Below are positions 46,216 through 57,571 of a DNA stretch of 64,000 bases, in pieces (the first letter of the stretch is position 1; each line of letters begins with the position of its first letter). The position numbers and the translations under genes are program-made. The notes under the pieces were generated by a model that ran no database searches, was not told the DNA's origin, and saw nothing but the letters and a program-made list of their open reading frames with translations. This stretch comes from Chelonoidis abingdonii (lineage: Eukaryota; Chordata; Testudines; Testudinidae): assembly GCF_003597395.2 (NCBI RefSeq), contig NC_133771.1, positions 129,934,095 through 129,998,094 of the forward strand, read 5' to 3'.

Positions 46216-47250
46216 CTGTTAGATGGAGGGATGCTGGGTTGTGATATTTGCTTCTGTCTGAATCAGCCAGTCTGGGAAAAAACAAATATGGATGCACAAG
46301 GACATCTTGAGAATGCTTGGACACCAGAACTATCTGGGCCATTGGGGAACAATCAGGATCACCGACTCTCCATCTTGTTTGATCTTCTTCAGAACTTGAG
46401 GTAAGAGAAGGATCGGAGGAAACATGTACATCCTCTGTCCTGACCATCAAACTAGATATGTGTCCCTTCTGGAGTTGTGGCCTGGAGCAGTAGGTTGGGC
46501 ATTTCTTGTTCTGTTGAGATGCAAAGAGATCCCAAGATGGGAGTGCCCACAGCAGAAAGATGCTCCTCACCACTAAGTCAGATAAATCCCACTCCTGGTC
46601 ATTGGAGAACCATCTGCTAAGGATCTCTGCTATAATGTGTTGTGCATCCACGGAATGTGCGCTGCTAAACAAGTGATCTGGTAGCAAATGCACCAGTTTG
46701 AGATTGCACAGAAGCAGTACAAGAGTGATGGACCTTGTTCCCCCTTGTTTCTCGCCGTGGTCTTCGGTACTGATGACTTCTCACTCTGTGTTGGTACTGA
46801 CAGCGTAGAAGATGCCTAATGCCTTTTTTCCTTTGCCAGTTAGAGCTGTTTTCAGGGTGCTGTTGCCCTTTGGTGCCAGGAAACCAGTACCATGTTCCTG
46901 GTGATCTCCTGACACACTCATACTGGGGTGCAGCGTCTCACCTGACTTAGTGGATGTCAGAGGTGAGGATCCCTTCTTGAATGTGGACATGCACAGGCTG
47001 CAGGAGGAGCTGAAAAGGGAAGCAGAGAGTAGCTCACCTGCAGCAGCCAGTGAAGATGAGCAGACCTGCACTCTGGAGCTCTGCAAAAGGAGAACTGTGA
47101 GAGGTCCAGCTGCCAGGGCCCGTGAATATCGATGGTCTACACATCTTTCCGTGCTAAGAGAAAAGGACTCTGGACAGATTCAATCAAGGTCAGATTCTTC
47201 TTCTTTGGCTTATTTTCTTTACCTGTCTTTGCTGTTTTCTCTTGCATGGG
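46216..47250 (-). mobile_element. DIRS copy B, RNase H end and gag-like part, RT deleted
   Basis: The minus-strand frame 46693-46163 reads AHSVDAQHIIAEILSRWFSN and LPSWDLFASQQNKKCPTYCS, the end of a DIRS RNase H and its downstream block. Right upstream (46700-47250) is a gag-like segment (47086-46781) rich in Ser. The reverse transcriptase that should lie between them is missing, so the copy has an internal deletion. The Gypsy element splits it from its recombinase part at 40596-41459. Confidence 0.75.
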
Positions 47251-47633
47251 GAGACTGTTAGGAAGTGATCCAGGGAGGCAGTCGTATAACACTCCAGGGT
47301 GCAGGACTCAGCTGCCTGCCTCTGAGCCCTGAATCAGAACCTCATGGAGAGGGTGGGACCAGGTTCCCCTACCCATACACCCTGCTTCTGATAGGGCTGG
47401 AGGAAGACTCCCATATCCCACAGAGTCCTGACTCAGGGACTTTGGCCAGGTGAAGCCTGATGCCCCGAGCTGGGCTGCAAAACTATACTTCAGGGGACTC
47501 TTCACATACCCCAGAAGGCGTGGATGCAACTTATAGGCAACTCAGAGGACCAGCCAGTCACAGAACAGTGCCTGTCACCCTTCTCTGACCACTAGGTGGT
47601 GCCCTGTGGGTTTTAATGGGTAAGGCAATAGAG
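47251..47633. other. Unassigned stretch with repeat-like phrasing
   Basis: It contains 'ccgagctgggctgcaaaact', 'aggggactcttcacatac' and 'cactaggtggtgccctgtgg'. These look like parts of a dispersed turtle repeat or LTR, but I cannot place edges. No coding support. Confidence 0.3.
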
Positions 47634-48667
47634 CAGGATGGGCAAACTACGGCCCGTGGGCTGGATCCAGCCCCTCAGAGCTTTGGATCCGGCCCATGGC
47701 ACCACGTCCCTGCGGCCCCCGGATGGAGGGGCAGACGGCTCTGTGCGTTGCCTCCAGGCACTGCCCCCTGCAGCTCCCATTGGCCGGGAACAGGGAACCG
47801 CAGCCAATGGGAGCTTTGGGGAAGGTACCAGGAGGCGCAGCAAAGGCAGCACACGCAGAGCCCTCTGCCCCCAGGGGCCGCAGTGCTTCTGGGAGAAGCG
47901 CAGGGACAAGGACAGGGCAGGCATTCAGGGAGCCAGCCCTGGCCCCGGTGCACACCACTGTCACCCCAGAGCCACATTAGGCAAGCGGTGCTGGGCCAGA
48001 GCCCAAACCCCTCCTGCACTCCGCCCCCCAACTCCCTGCCCTGAGACCCTGCCTGCACCTCGCACCCCTCCTACACTCCAACTCCCTGCCCTGAGCCCCC
48101 CCATGCACCCTGCACCCCTACTGCACCCCAACTCCCTGCCCTGAGCTTCCTGTTGCACCCTGTACCCATGTGCACCCCAACCCCCTGCCTTGATCCCCCT
48201 GCTGCACCCTGCATCCCTATGCACCCCAACCCCCTGCCCTGAGCCCCCTGCTGCACCTCTCCTGCACCCCAACCTCCTGCCCTTAGCCCCCTGCTGCACC
48301 CCACACCCCTCCTCTGCCCCAATTCCTTGCCCTGAGCTGCTTCCTGAACACCACACCCCCTCCCACACCCCACACTCACACACCCTGAGCCCCCACCACA
48401 CCCCGCACCACTCCTGCACCCCAACTCCCTGCCCTGAGTCCCCTTGTATACTCCACACCCCTATGTACCCCAACCCCCTGCCCTGAGCCCCCTGCCGCAC
48501 TCTGCACCCCTCCTCTGCCCCAATCCCATGCCCTGAGCCCCTTCCTGCATACTGCACCCCCTCTCACACCCCGCACTCCATCCCGCACCCCAACTCCCTG
48601 CCCCGGCCCAGCATACAATTTCCCCATCCAGATGTGGCCCTCGGCCCAAAAAGTTTCCCCACCCTTG
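47634..48667. mobile_element. hAT-like element with internal minisatellite, perfect 8-bp duplication
   Basis: A 1034-bp element starts CAGGATGGGCAAACTACGG and ends GGGGAAACTTTTTGGG in reverse complement (48642-48667 on plus), a Charlie-type hAT terminal inverted repeat. It is flanked by identical octamers caatagag (47626-47633 and 48668-48675). No transposase is present. The interior carries a C-rich array (47990-48600). The large open frames here, including 198 codons at 48557-47961, are by-products of this low-stop C-rich repeat. Confidence 0.93.
47990..48600. repeat. C-rich minisatellite, about 50-bp unit, inside the hAT element
   Basis: The phrase 'ccctgccctgag' and its variants recur near 48031, 48081, 48131, 48181, 48230, 48272, 48321, 48421, 48470 and 48530. 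The spacing is mostly about 50 bp, with some shortened units. Between the copies are 'tgcaccccaact' and 'ctgctgcacc' segments. There are roughly 11-12 imperfect units. Such arrays can grow and shrink, so length is likely to vary between individuals. Confidence 0.85.
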
Positions 48668-48675
48668 CAATAGAG

Positions 48676-51173
48676 GCATGAGTTGTGGTCATCGGTGATC
48701 AGAAAAGCCCCGGGGAGCAAGCCATGCACATTTTTAATCCAAGTCACATTTTTAATCCAGTTAGTTGCCAATAATTGTAAACCCATTTTTAATAGTCACA
48801 GATCTGTACATCCTTTATAATGCTAAATGCAGGCATCTTCACATCCTGCGTTTGGCTCTCTGCCCACAGCTACATGATGCTTTCCTATGGAAAGAGGAGT
48901 AAGCCATGGATCAGGTGTTAATGATGCAAGGAGCAGCATTAATTTATACTATTAACTGCCCTATGTGCTACTAGGGATGACTTTGAGGGCAGAACAATGC
49001 ATGCAAATTTTCTTGTAAATATTCACATGTTTAAACACATTCACTTCAACCATCTTTGTGACTCATTTGGGACCATTTTCTACAAATATTTGAGAGATCT
49101 AGAACTGTGAGAATAGCTATGTTTTTCAGGTTGGTGTCCCAACTGAAAAAATGTTTAAGAAAGAAAGTAAGAAAGATTGTTTCAAGTCAAGTGACACAAG
49201 AGAGAGGTGGAAGGGCATTTAATTTTTAAGGAGGTTCTTTTCTATTTTTAAATAAAAGTGAAGTACAGTTCAAAACAAAATGTCATGTTGAATTGAAAAA
49301 TCAAAAGGTTTTGATTTTTTCCCTAGTTTGTTTGGTGTGGGTAAGGTTATTGCCCCAAACAATTCAGTGAATTTGACACAAATTTTCAAAATGTTTCAAT
49401 CTTCCTGAATCTGCATTTGTTTATTTTTTTTGGCAAAAGAAAGTTTCATCTGAAAAACTTCATCTAACTTTAAAGAAATCCAGTTTACTAGCATAAATGT
49501 TTTCAGAAAGCTAATTCTGAAGGGAATTTTTACTCCTAGTGCTGCAAGCCCATGCACACTCATCCAATCAGGGAAACAAACAATAGGATGTGACTTAATC
49601 TGTCCAATTACAACTAAACAACAGTATTTGAGTTTAGAATATTTGCAATTAATCAACAGAGCAAAGATACTGTAAAGCCATTCATCAAATGGAAAATAAA
49701 TCTGAGGAAATCACAGTCATCTTGCAGAAAGCTGAATAAATGTCTGCAAAAGATTTTCTCAGGTCTCAGCACAGGCTGCATGTTTCATCCCTAATTCACT
49801 GAACAATCCCACAGCACCTTGGGGAAGCTGCTGCTGTAGACATTAAATAATTAAATTGTTAATCTATGCTTTGCCTGTAATTAAATTCCATATTAATAAA
49901 GTTATGTGCTTTAAGGGCAAAGGATGATAAAGCTCTGACATTAGACAATTAGATAGTCTCCTTCAATTGTGCCTCCAGACAGGCTTTGATTCAGAAATCT
50001 CATGCTTTTGCTAATGTTTTAGTTGTCCTGATCTATCCTGGATAGGAAGAGTAATGTCAGCTCCAGAATTGAGACTCATAATACTAGGAGGGCAGAATTT
50101 GGAAATATCATTTATAAAATGCCTTATTATGCAAATATCCTGAGGCACTGTACATTTTTAAAGGGTTTAAACTTCAGCTCTGCTGGAAGCAAAACTTAAG
50201 TCTTTATGTTACATTAAAAAACACTTAGTGAGGGCACTTAAGTACCTCAGGGCTAATTACTTTTAATAATTAACACCATAGAAATGAAACTAATTAACCT
50301 GGTATTCAAGTATATCTACTACTAATTGCCTTGATATTTTATTTCTAATAAGCTCTTGGCTAAGCAAGCACTGCATTTGAATGATTTTAAAACAATGCTA
50401 CTGAATTTTTATTTTTTACAAAATAGTTCTCATTCTTTCAGATCCAGTGACATTCCATTTTCTTCCAAGTTTCCTTTGGTTCCATTGACTTTGGTTTGTG
50501 AGGTGCCACTCCTGCTCTCTGAGACATGCAGTTCTAATCTAAAATGTTGTTTTACCTCACAGAACCAAAGGAATATCAGAAACTAACATCACATGCAGTC
50601 CTGTAATTCTGACCCTCCCTCTAACCAGATCTGAGTTGTCACAGTTCCTAGGCTAACCCACACCGCTGACTTCTCCAGATGTTCCCACTTTGTATCAATA
50701 ATCAGTGGGTCAGAGATTGACTCTATAGCCTGGTAGTCAGAGCACTCATCTGGCATTTGGGAGACCCAATTCTGAACTCCAAATCAGGCAAAGCAGGGAT
50801 TTGAAAACAAGTCTCCCATCCTTCCCCCCAGATGAGTGCTCTAAACACCAGGCTCTTGGCTGTATTGACATGGGAGTGCCTTTCCTCCATCCCCACTGTC
50901 CTCTCCCCCCCCCCCTCCCCCGCCCACACCACACACTTTCTTCCCATGAGGAAAGTGCTGAGCTAATGCCAGAGAGGTTCACCAGCTATGAATTCTCAAG
51001 AGAGATAGGCACCTCTCCCCACCCTTGCATTAGGCAAGGGCAGATTGAGGCCCCCCTCTTGTTCCTTGGCATTTTCTATTGGGCCAGCTCAGTTAAGCTT
51101 CCCCACTACGATGCTTTTTCTATTGATTCCATTACCTGTAGCACCGACTTCTTCCCCATTATTTGGAGTCTGG
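48676..51173. other. Intronic non-coding stretch
   Basis: No exon or transposon I can support. About 49780-50340 is repeat-free with many TAATTA-type words and could be a conserved non-coding element. About 50890-50930 is a C-tract with 'ctcccccccccctcccc'. Confidence 0.4.
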
Positions 51174-53425
51174 GGTACTATCTACACTACGGATTTATTT
51201 CACGATTTTACATAAACCGGTTTTGTTAAAACAGCATGGTATAAAGTCAAGTCGCACGTGCCACACAAGCACAAAACTCAGTGGTGTGCATCTATGTACC
51301 AAGGCTAGCGTCGATTTCTGGGTGTTGCCATTGGTAGGCTATCCCGTAGCTATTCCATAGTTGCCCCCAAGTCTCCCCCACCCGATTGGATTCGTGGGCT
51401 GAGGATTTCCCAATGCACGATGTGCAAAAACCGTGTCGCGGGGTGATTCTGGGTAAATGTGTCACATACTTTCCTTCCTCTGGTGAGAGCAACGCGACCA
51501 TCAGTTTTGCACCCTTTTGCCCTGGATTGCCCTGCAGGACGCCTAGCATGGGAAACCATGGAGCCCTTTTGCCTTTTGGTCCTTTACCGTATGTGTACTC
51601 TGCATGCTGCTGAAAGAGGCGGTTACTGGAGCGCTAACACAGCATTCATTTGCCCTTTGCAAGTAGGCAGAGGATGGTACCAGTCGTCTGTACCATCTGC
51701 TGTTGCCATTTAAACTGGGAGATGATGCGGTTTATTAGTCTTCTGTACCATCTGGCTCCTTAGCATGGTTGCTCCTGGCTACCTTCCTGAGGTCGGGGAC
51801 CCATAAGACAAAAATGGATATGACCCCCCCGGGTCATCTTCCCTCCTTTATGTGTATCTAATAAATAGAGTTCAGTCCCTACCTAGAATATGGGTAGAGT
51901 ACTAGAGGGATGTCCGTGTACCAGGAGAGCACAAGCCCGTCCGTGTTTCAGATCCCGCGAACTTGATGAGCTGCCATGCCCCATTCCTGGTGCAGTGGCT
52001 TGGCTCGAGGTGTCCCTACCAACAGCCCCCCGTTGCTCCCTTCCTCCCCCAAACCCTCCTGGGGCTACTGTTGCAGGGCTCCCCCCATTTGTGTAATGAA
52101 AGTAACGAAATGCAGGAAAAGAAAACACTGACTTTTTAGTGAGATCAAAATGAGGGGGAGGCGCCTTACAGCTGCTGTGATAGTCCAGGCAGGACATTAA
52201 TGGGGCTGGGGAGAGGAGACCCAGCATCCCGCTGCCTATGATAGTCCAGAAGTAACAGAATTCTTTTCTTTAGACATGAAATGGGGGGCTGATTGGGAGC
52301 TTCAGCCCCCAGTTGCTATGAGATGAGGACGGTTACCCAGGCCAATTCGTTACCATCGTGCGGGAATAACTGGAAGTCATTCCTATTTTACCCACGGTGC
52401 CCCCGGGCCGACCCTCCACCTAGGCAGCCCCGGAGCACACGGGGATTGATGGACGAGAGACGCTAACCAGTCTCCGTGCACTGTTACTGTATGCCCCCAC
52501 CGGGGAAGGGAGGGGAGAGGGGATCTGCTTTGTTCAGGGGCCGCAGGCCACCGTTATCTATCAGCAAGCATTGCAGTGACATACGGTACATTGACAAAAA
52601 GTCAAAGAAATGATTTTTTTTCCCTTTTCTTTCATGGAGAGGGGATATAAATGACGAGCTATTCCCTGAACCACCCAGACATGTGTTCTGACCCTACAGG
52701 CAACTGGGAGCTCATGCCAAGAATGCAAATACTTTTCGGAAGACTCAGCGGGGGGGGACCTGTGGGATAGCTGGTTGTCCTCAGCCCCACCTCCCTTCCT
52801 CCCATGATGCGTCTCATTTTGATTTCTTTGGCTTTTCGTTAATGCTTGTCACACAGCAGCTGTGCTTGTGGACTCTGGTTCATTAGCCTCGGAATTTTTC
52901 AAATGCTTTGGCATCTTTCATCTTCTGTAATGGAGCTCTGATAGAACAAGATTTGTCTTCCCTATGACAGCGATCAAGATCCTAGTATCTTCATTACGGT
53001 TCCATGGCTGGGAGCTCTTTGGATGTGGGACGTGCATGGCCACCCCATGGCTGACAGCAGAGCCAGCGCTGGGGCAAAAACAGGAAATGAAATTTCAAAA
53101 GTTGTACGGGGCTTTTCCTGTCTACCTGGTCGGTGCGTCGTCCGAGTTCAGATGTGCTTTTCCAGAAGGTGGTCACAGTGGTGCACTGTGGGATTACTGC
53201 CGGAGCCAATCCATCGATTTGCGGGCCACACTTAACCCTAAATTTCCCGATCTTATAGTGTATACGATCTTCCAGCGGCTACTCCTTTTCGTCGAGGAGG
53301 AGTACAGAAACCAGTTTTAAGAGCCCTTTATATCGATATAAAGGGCCTCGTTGTGTGGACGGGTGCAGCCTTAAATCGATTTAACACTACTAAAATCAGT
53401 TTAAACGCGTAGTGTAGACCAGGCC
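51174..53425. mobile_element. PIF-Harbinger-like DNA element, about 2.25 kb, non-coding
   Basis: The ends are an imperfect inverted repeat: left 'ggtactatctacactacgg', right (reverse complement) 'ggcctggtctacactacgcg'. The interior is clearly GC-richer than its flanks and repeats text from the left end near the right end ('gtttaaacgcgtagtgtag'). It matches, from memory, a frequent turtle and crocodile family with Harbinger-type ends. No transposase or Myb-like ORF longer than about 140 codons is present, so it seems non-autonomous. No clean 3-bp target duplication is visible. Confidence 0.75.
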
Positions 53426-54863
53426 TGAGAGCCTAAATCAGGTTTGTTAATTCCATTGGGCAACAACTAATTCCCTTTGTGAATTTAGGCCTTTGTAACT
53501 GTTTATAGCCTTTTGATCTGTTTGTTCCCAGCTCTGGCAAAGCAGCTTTGCAACTTAGGCTGGAAAGTAGGTCATTGTCTGAGGTAATTATTTGTTGAGA
53601 GACTGCTTATCTAGATCCATTGTGTTGCTTTCCTGCCTATTTTTCCAACAGTCTCCTATCAAGCTAGTTTAATACATTCATACAGGAAAGTCTAATAACC
53701 CAAAATACAGCAACTTCACTTTACTGACCTGGTCACATAAGCATTCATAGCATTACTACAGATCAGTATTCTTAGGTAATTACATAGCAGCTGTGTGTGT
53801 CCCCTAGGAATTGTGAGCCACTTGACAATATGGTCCTCCCAAGATAAAAACCACGGTGATACCAGGTGCTGACAATCCACAAATGAGTAAAAGAGCATGA
53901 AGCAGATTCTGAAATCTTCTCTTAAGTTTAACACTGAACTGAAAAGCTTTTTACATGCCAGGATTTGAGATTGCAGTTCTCTATTTGCTACAAGACTTCA
54001 TTAAAATACCTAAAAGAGGGATGTGACTTTTCTACATTCCAATTGTCGATTTAAAAGTTAGTGATTCTGTCAATGGCAGCAAATAAAACAGAGACCTCCT
54101 TTAAATGCAGGACTTGGCAGGTGAGAAGAGAGGAAAACAGTGTTCCACTAATTAGTATTAATATGTCATTTTAATTTGAGTCTACACTTATAGATTCAGA
54201 TTTGCACCATTAGTCACATAATTGCATGTGTACATTTGGGAATGTTGCAGACCATGACCCTGTATCTACCAGCACCATTGTTGTCTGCGGGGATTGAACA
54301 TGGGACTTTCACCACCAAAAGCGTACATACCTCCCATCTGAGGTCAGGGAATGATGTCTGTAGCTATGGTTAAATAGCATAGTGTTAAAATACTATAGGG
54401 ACAGATACTGAAAGGAGATAGGCACTCAATGTCTCAGATCATTAAGTCAATGACAGGCTTTTCTTTCAGGGTGCACTCGATCAGACCCTATACCAGTATA
54501 TGATGTGTGTCTAACTGGTATGTGAAAAAAAATCTGGCCCAAATATTATCACTGAAATGGACTCTTAAAACTTTTTATGCATCTTTCAGTCGACTGTTAA
54601 CCTCTTTCTGCTACAGAAGTTTGCAAGTTAGGTTTTCATAAAACTAAATTGCAGACCTGTAATACATACCCAAATCTAATGTTATGCTACACTAATTTGA
54701 ATACAGACTATTAAGAGAGAGAGCAGTATGCGGTTAGCTGAAAACCTCATCTTTGGACAGAATAAACAAAGTCGGGCTAAATTTTTTCACATAATTGAAA
54801 CCAAAACAATACCTACATTCCTTACTTACCTCTGAAATAAGCATAGATGTCAAAAGTGTACTC
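53426..54863. other. Intronic non-coding stretch
   Basis: AT-rich and unique-looking. No exon or element supported. Confidence 0.4.
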
Positions 54864-54871
54864 TTTATGAT

Positions 54872-55332
54872 CAGGAGCGGCGCCAGGGTTTCTGACGCCC
54901 TAGGCGGACAGCCGTTTCGCCGCCCCCCGGAGCTCCAGTGGAGCTGCCGCAGTCATGCCGCCGGGCGGTCCGCTGGTCTAAAGGCTCCGGTGGACCTGCC
55001 ACGGGCATGACTGTGGTAGGTCCACTGGAGCCTTTAGACCAGCACACTGTCCGCCAGCATGACTGCAGCACCTCCACCGGAGCCGCCACAGCAGTGGACC
55101 GTCCGCCGGCATGACTGCGGTAGGTCCACCGGAGCCTTTAGACCAGCACACTGTCCACCGGCATGACTGTGGCACCTCCACCGGAGCCGCCACAGCAGTG
55201 GACCGTCCGCCGGCATGACTGCGGTAGGTCCCCCGGAGCCGCGTGCCGCCCCCCCGGCAAAATAGCGCCCCCCAAAAAATTCTGGCGCCCTAGGCCATTG
55301 CCTAGGTCGCCTAAATGGTAGCACTGGCCCTG
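54872..55332. mobile_element. hAT-like MITE, second member of the 28-kb family, perfect 8-bp duplication
   Basis: A 461-bp element begins CAGGAGCGGCGCC and ends GCACTGGCCCTG, like the one at 28243-28581. It is flanked by identical octamers tttatgat (54864-54871 and 55333-55340). The interior has a tandem unit of about 104 bp (for example 'cacctccaccggag' at 55069 and 55173), itself two 52-bp halves. It differs in internal copy number from the 28-kb element. No ORF. Confidence 0.93.
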
Positions 55333-55340
55333 TTTATGAT

Positions 55341-56133
55341 GCAGACTTAGCTGCCTGCTGTCTCTTTTTTCTTTCATTCCATCTTGATACTAATAAGATG
55401 TACTGTAGGAAGGTGAGGAGGACGCCCGAGGGGAGTGGTAATGGAGTGTACAGTCTTCTGCCCCGGCAACCAATTCAGATCCAGCCCAGCTCAGTAGTGA
55501 CTAAAACTTTCTAACTCATTACTTTACAAAGCACTCTACTTAAATCCAGAGTGCCACAGACAATAAAGAAGCTCTGTGTGTGAAATAAGGTCTCAATTTG
55601 GTTCCTATGGACATGAGGCCACATAATAAAAAACACTTCACACTTGGCATTGAACTGCAGCCTCAGAACAGAAGCCAAGGACTGGATGGGCATGGAGACT
55701 GTGCTACCATCTCATGCCTAGAGGTCACCTCTCTGGGGCAAGTCTGAAGCATATCAGCAGGGCTGTGGGCAGAAGCTTAAACAGCCTCTGCAATATTTCT
55801 GCTCTGTAGCTGAATAGACAACTGCAGCAAGTGCAGGTGTCAAGCAAACTCCGTGCATAAGCGCTCAGATTCACATTATTTTTTCTTAGCTTATTCCAGA
55901 CTACAGGGCCTTATTTAAATTGAGTCCTTACCTTAATCCCTAAAATGCTACTGTGTATGTTGTACTAAGTAATACTTAAACCTAGCAGCTATAAATGACT
56001 GATCTTTCTTTCTCATCTCTGGGAAGTTTTTATAATAGGGGCTTCAATCATCATTCTGTAACATGTAACATTTATAATATACATGTAAAACAATATAGTA
56101 AATCCAAAATATGTACTAACATTCAAAACTCAC
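55341..56133. other. Intronic non-coding stretch
   Basis: Nothing recognised up to the exon at 56134. Confidence 0.4.
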
Positions 56134-56195
56134 CGCTGACTTTCCTGGGTGACCTTCTGTCTATTTAAGATGTCTGTGATGTTGTATTGAACTTC
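56134..56195 (-). CDS. Coding exon of the unidentified coiled-coil gene
   Basis: 62 nt. On the minus strand the acceptor is 'ggtgtttttttag' and the donor is GTGAGTTT, both strong. It starts in phase 0 and reads EVQYNITDILNRQKVTQESQ, ending with CG that pairs with the A of the last exon to give Arg. The start phase equals the end phase of the exon at 57518-57571. The residue pattern is compatible with a helical, coiled-coil segment. Confidence 0.75.
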
Positions 56196-56409
56196 CTAAA
56201 AAAACACCAAAACAAAAAAAACTCATCTATGTATAAATGCAGAGAAATATTTGTCAGGGATTAAGAAAAAAATTGTTTGTGATATTAATTGGCAATATCT
56301 ATGATAAGTACTTGGTGGTGCTGAAGTCTTTTTTAACTTCATAACCATAATTTATGGGAAAGGGATACTGTGGTTCCTGTGCTATAAAAGGTTAAACTTC
56401 AGCAGGAAG
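56196..56409. other. Short intronic stretch
   Basis: Nothing recognised. Confidence 0.35.
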
Positions 56410-57095
56410 GTGGGGGGAGCGGTGCTTCTGAGCGAGAGCAGCATGTGGAGACTCCTGGCCCCTCTACCTAGGAACTGGATCTGCTGGCCATTTCCAGGGC
56501 ACAGTGCGGAGCCAGGAAAGGCAGGGAGCCTGCCTTAGACCCACTGGCCATTGACTGGGAGCCGCCCGAGGTAAGCCTACGCCCCAACCCTGAGCCCCAG
56601 CCCCCTGCTCCACCCCAGAGCCCCCTCCTGCACCCTGAAGCCCTCATCCCCAGCCTCACCCCAGAGCTACCAACCCAGAGCCTGTACCCCCTCTTGCACC
56701 CCAACCCCCTGTCTTAACCCGCAGCCCCCCTCCCAGATTTGGAATCCCTCACCCCCACCAAACCCAGAGCCTCCTCCTGTACCCCAAACCCCTCATCCCC
56801 AGCCCCATCCCAGAGCCTACACCCCCATCTAGAGTCCACACCCCTTCCTGCACCCCAAATCCCTGCCCCAGCCTGGAACCCCCTCCTATACCTTGAACCC
56901 CCATTTCTGGCCCCACACCCCAGCCCACACCCCCAGTTAGAGCCCTCACCCCAACCCCTTGCCTCAGCCCAGTGAATGAGGGTAGGGAAGAGCGAGCCAC
57001 CTAGGGAGGGGGAATGCAGTGAACGGAGGGCAGGGCCTTAGGGAAGGGGCAGTGCTAGGGTGTTTGGTTTTGTGCAATTAGGAAGTTGGCAACCG
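56410..57095 (-). mobile_element. hAT-like C-rich element (family with GGTTGCCAAC ends)
   Basis: The right edge reads 'aggaagttggcaaccgtac', the reverse of a hAT-type 'ggttgccaac' start. From it to the left, a C-rich interior repeats 'ccccagagcc' and 'ctcatccccagcc' phrases (56580-56960). The left limit is unclear, near 56410. No transposase. Family assignment is by resemblance to a common turtle repeat recalled from memory. Confidence 0.55.
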
Positions 57096-57517
57096 TACTC
57101 TGTTCTGAGTTACGCATTTTGTGCGTATGTTAAATCCACCTAGCATAGGAATCCGTCCTTCATGCTAGTTCCCTAATTAGACTAGCAGCTTTAGCATCCT
57201 CAGCTGAGTTATGGATTTTGAAGCTTTGACAAGTTCTTGTAAAAAATAATTCAAATGGTGATCAGGAGAAGTTTGCTTCTCATCAAAATACCATAATAGC
57301 TCTCCTAAACAGTGAACAATAGAGTAGAGGGACAACCAACAGCTTTCTACTCTCGAGCAGGTGGTTCACCTTGGGCTCATGCAGAGCCCACAGTAGCCAA
57401 TGGGAGTCTTTCCAATGACTTCAATAGGCTCTGGATCAGACTTAGTGAAGACAACTGGAGCAAACAGGTTTCTAATGGGGCTTTGGACCATATCACAGTT
57501 CTAAAAAAGGAACTTAC
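57096..57517. other. Intronic non-coding stretch
   Basis: Nothing recognised between the C-rich hAT-like element and the exon at 57518. Confidence 0.4.
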
Positions 57518-57571
57518 TTTGATTTGGTGTTGAAGGAAGTTGTTGGCTGAGTTGAGTTTGAGAGCTTCCGC
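57518..57571 (-). CDS. Coding exon of the unidentified coiled-coil gene
   Basis: 54 nt, 18 complete codons: AEALKLNSANNFLQHQIK. On the minus strand the acceptor is 'attgcttttacag' and the donor is GTAAGTTCC, an excellent match. Phase 0 at both ends, in agreement with its neighbours (60520-60701 upstream, 56134-56195 downstream). Pattern and length suit one short coiled-coil segment. Confidence 0.78.

Larger units (their letters stand above)
34423..56133 (-). other. 21.7-kb last intron packed with nested transposable elements
   Basis: This interval is inferred to be one intron because the flanking exons have complementary phases (2 nt + 1 nt) and good splice signals. About two thirds is recognisable mobile DNA: two DIRS copies, a Gypsy element, two LINE pieces, hAT and Harbinger-like elements. 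The other introns here are 1.3-2.9 kb. Confidence 0.6.

Noticed and set aside
47961..48557. Longest open frame of the window (198 codons, minus strand) and several overlapping ones
   Set aside because: They run through a C-rich minisatellite inside a hAT element. Low stop density from base composition explains them, and all strands and frames are open together.
51883..52560. CpG-island promoter
   Set aside because: The GC-rich interval lies within a Harbinger-like element with inverted ends, and no first exon is visible next to it.
48676..54863. Search for another exon of the gene in the big intron
   Set aside because: No segment with acceptor, donor, open frame and compatible phase stood out. 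A small symmetric exon could still be missed.
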